NCBI GenBank assembly: GCA_050747525.1
Contig: JBOGOC010000045.1
Location: 1-64,000 of the forward strand
Source: JBOGOC01 sp050747525
GTDB taxonomy: Bacteria; Acidobacteriota; Polarisedimenticolia; JACPZX01; DASXTC01
Length of the DNA: 64,000 nucleotides
Reading direction: 5' to 3'
Each line of letters opens with the position of its first letter. The first letter of the stretch is position 1. Positions 62,352 through 64,000 of the stretch are shown piece by piece. The notes beneath the pieces are model-generated. The model did no database searches and had not been told where the DNA came from. It saw nothing but the letters and a program-made list of their open reading frames with translations. The position numbers were made by a program, and so were the translations under genes.

Positions 62352-63896
62352 TCAGGGATTGGTGACCCAGAGCCAGTAGTTGCCGTAGATCCCAAAGTCC
62401 GCGGCGTGAGTGATGCGCAGGTAGTAGACGCCGTCGGCCGGTGCCGTCCAGACCACCAGGGACGAATCGTCGCCAGTCGCCCTGTTGTTGTTCGAGGCCA
62501 GCACGGTGGAACCGTTGGTGCCCAGCAGCTCGAGCATGGTGTTGCCGTCGCTCAGCAGCCACACGGTCTGAGCCGTGTAAGTCAGCCCGCCCGTGGCCGT
62601 GAAAGCGTAGTAGTCCGTGTCGGCCGCGCCCACGCCGTTGCCATCCTGATCGTAGAAGAACGTGGCACCCAGCGGGGGGTTGCCCACGGTGATCAGCGTC
62701 GCCGTGGCCGCAGTGTTGTTCACCTCGGAGCCGTCCTCGATGTACTGGATGACGCGGTCGCCGAAAATGGCCTGCATCGCCGGCAGGAAGCCGTTGTTCA
62801 CGACGAACCAGCCGTCCCAGAAGTCTTCGGTCGACTTGTTGAGGGCCGTGCGGACGTAGTCGCGCTGAACCTGCCACACTTCCGAGTCGGGCAGCACGAG
62901 CAGGTCGTGGGCGTCGTCCACGCCGGGCGTCGTGTCGGGGGTGGAGGGGCCGTCATTGATGTCCCACAGGACCATGATGACGTTCATCTCGCTCGTCGCG
63001 CCCTGGCAGAGGTACTGGGTGTCGGTCTCCAGGTCGGCATAGCGCACGAGGCTACCCGGGCCGGCCGGTCCTCCATTGCTGCGCATGTAGATGTTGGAGC
63101 CCGCGAGGCCGGCGTACCGCAGGGACGAGTTGCCGAAGTAGGTCGCGTAGCCCTCCTCGTAGGCAAGCCGGATGTCCTCGGTGCAATTCGAAAAGGTGTG
63201 GGCCGTGTCGGGAGAATCGCTGGCCGAGTACTGGTAGATGAAGAAGTGCCCCATCTCGTGCAGCAGCACCGTGTCGTCGTACCCGCCGCTGTCGCGCAGA
63301 AAGATCTGCCGGCTGTTCTGGCTGTAGGTGGAGTCGCCCTGCCCGCGGTCAATCTTCCAGACCGTGGCCAGGCTCGCCGTGGGGCGAGACCCCGTGAGGG
63401 ACGCGATGTAGTCGGCGCCGCGCACCATCTGGTCGAAGATGTTGAAGACCTCGCCCCCCTGGCCCTTGAGCGCCGTGATGGTGCCGAAGTTCACGTTGAC
63501 GGTGGGATTGTGGTTGACGACGTCGCTGCCGCGCACGGTGTAGAAATTGGACTTGGTCGAGCTTCGGACGTCGATGAACAGACCCGGGGTGCGCGTCGAG
63601 CGGGAGGCCACGCGCACGTAAACGGTGCGGGTGCTGGAGTCGACCACGGGGATGCTGAAGAATCCACCTGCATCCGTGGGACCGGTGGCCAGGACGCGGT
63701 TCCTGCTGTCCAGAACCTCCACGTCGGCGAACCGGATGTTGAGCGAAGGCTCGGGGCCGGTGAACCCGGTCTGATCGTAGGCGCGGTCGACGTACACGAA
63801 CCGTCCGCTCGCCGTCCAGTTGGCAAGAGCCATGGACGGAGCCAGAGCGGCGGCGGAAAGGGTTGCGGCGAGCGCCAGTGCGCGACGATGGTTCAT
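62352..63896 (-). CDS. Exported HExxH metallopeptidase-like protein with PPC domain
   Basis: This 514-residue protein has a signal peptide (residues 1-25, ending SMALA). Residues 30-115 form a beta domain. The zinc motif HEMGHFF gives H213, E214 and H217; a third ligand may be a Glu in AYEEGYATYFG. The C-terminal 110 residues are PPC-like (ATLITVGNPPLG, DTDYYAFTATGG, ADGVYYLRITH). It is likely a secreted or periplasmic protease. The start overlaps the stop of the preceding partial gene by 4 bases. Confidence 0.85.
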   Translation of the reverse strand: MNHRRALALAATLSAAALAPSMALANWTASGRFVYVDRAYDQTGFTGPEPSLNIRFADVEVLDSRNRVLATGPTDAGGFFSIPVVDSSTRTVYVRVASRSTRTPGLFIDVRSSTKSNFYTVRGSDVVNHNPTVNVNFGTITALKGQGGEVFNIFDQMVRGADYIASLTGSRPTASLATVWKIDRGQGDSTYSQNSRQIFLRDSGGYDDTVLLHEMGHFFIYQYSASDSPDTAHTFSNCTEDIRLAYEEGYATYFGNSSLRYAGLAGSNIYMRSNGGPAGPGSLVRYADLETDTQYLCQGATSEMNVIMVLWDINDGPSTPDTTPGVDDAHDLLVLPDSEVWQVQRDYVRTALNKSTEDFWDGWFVVNNGFLPAMQAIFGDRVIQYIEDGSEVNNTAATATLITVGNPPLGATFFYDQDGNGVGAADTDYYAFTATGGLTYTAQTVWLLSDGNTMLELLGTNGSTVLASNNNRATGDDSSLVVWTAPADGVYYLRITHAADFGIYGNYWLWVTNP

Positions 63897-64000
63897 CGAC
63901 GGCCTCCATCCGGATCGACCGATCCCTGATACTGAAGCGAATCCCCGACCACCTCGGGCTGCCGCTCGGGAGCGAGAGGCACCATCAGGTTCATCCGCTG
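63893..64000 (-). CDS. Partial gene, C-terminus only
   Basis: The minus strand from the window edge encodes QRMNLMVPLAPERQPEVVGD followed by SLQYQGSVDPDGGRR-stop. The stop overlaps the peptidase ATG (ATGA), so this is the preceding gene of the same transcript. Too little is present to identify it. Confidence 0.6.
   Translation of the reverse strand, partial: QRMNLMVPLAPERQPEVVGDSLQYQGSVDPDGGRR

Noticed and set aside
1..64000. CRISPR arrays, rRNA and tRNA genes
   Set aside because: No regularly spaced direct repeats, and no recognisable rRNA or tRNA sequence was seen on reading; a dedicated scan was not possible.

Overview
The window looks like a chromosome segment of an uncultured, high-GC, Gram-negative bacterium. 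Two predicted outer-membrane proteins (an LpxR/DUF2219-like barrel and an OmpW-like barrel), many signal peptides, a kinase with TPRs, TolB-like, VCBS/FG-GAP and ASPIC/UnbV proteins, and strong GC at third codon positions would fit an Acidobacteriota-like lineage. That placement is inference: no rRNA or tRNA gene was seen.

Layout. Positions 1-13300 are a patchwork of short accessory genes and gene remnants. They include a tyrosine-recombinase C-terminus with two further copies of its 3' tail, several copies of a small basic protein family, DUF1330, Hsp20, a 1691-residue secreted protein with a tandemly duplicated metallopeptidase-like module, VOC and methyltransferase genes. 13360-25679 holds an SDR convergent with a minus-strand run: a small exported protein, a 2858-residue exported matrixin/propeller/VCBS protein and a membrane Ser/Thr kinase. 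25982-32570 holds small enzymes, an exported amidohydrolase coupled to a GT-C-type membrane protein, a TIGR03118-type propeller, and a truncated kinase next to an IS3-like remnant. 32670-35620 has a sulfatase, a small conserved protein and a MerB-like lyase interrupted by one in-frame UGA. 35807-41550 is a minus-strand signalling run (RedB-like thiol protein, membrane histidine kinase, receiver, hybrid kinase, cation/proton antiporter). 42163-46259 encodes an OmpW-like protein, an amidinohydrolase coupled to an APC transporter, and an LpxR-like protein. 46357-53780 is a set of small exported and housekeeping-accessory proteins, including a membrane-anchored thioredoxin-like protein with UGA in place of the first Cys of CxxC. 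53785-56638 is a peptidase-hflK-hflC chain. 56672-62339 is a coupled trio of TPR and UnbV/VCBS proteins, followed by an exported HExxH protein on the other strand.

The most interesting result is two candidate selenoproteins. In both, a single UGA sits exactly where the family has its catalytic Cys, the frame stays open and conserved on both sides, and a hairpin with a G-rich apical loop begins within about 20 nt downstream, as in bacterial SECIS elements. In the MerB-like gene the loop is GGUC, and the spacing of the other catalytic residues matches MerB. A second theme is an excess of C-terminal gene remnants (recombinase, TPR, CHAT, DUF11, Ig/FN3-like, small basic family), suggesting repeated insertion and deletion in the accessory parts.
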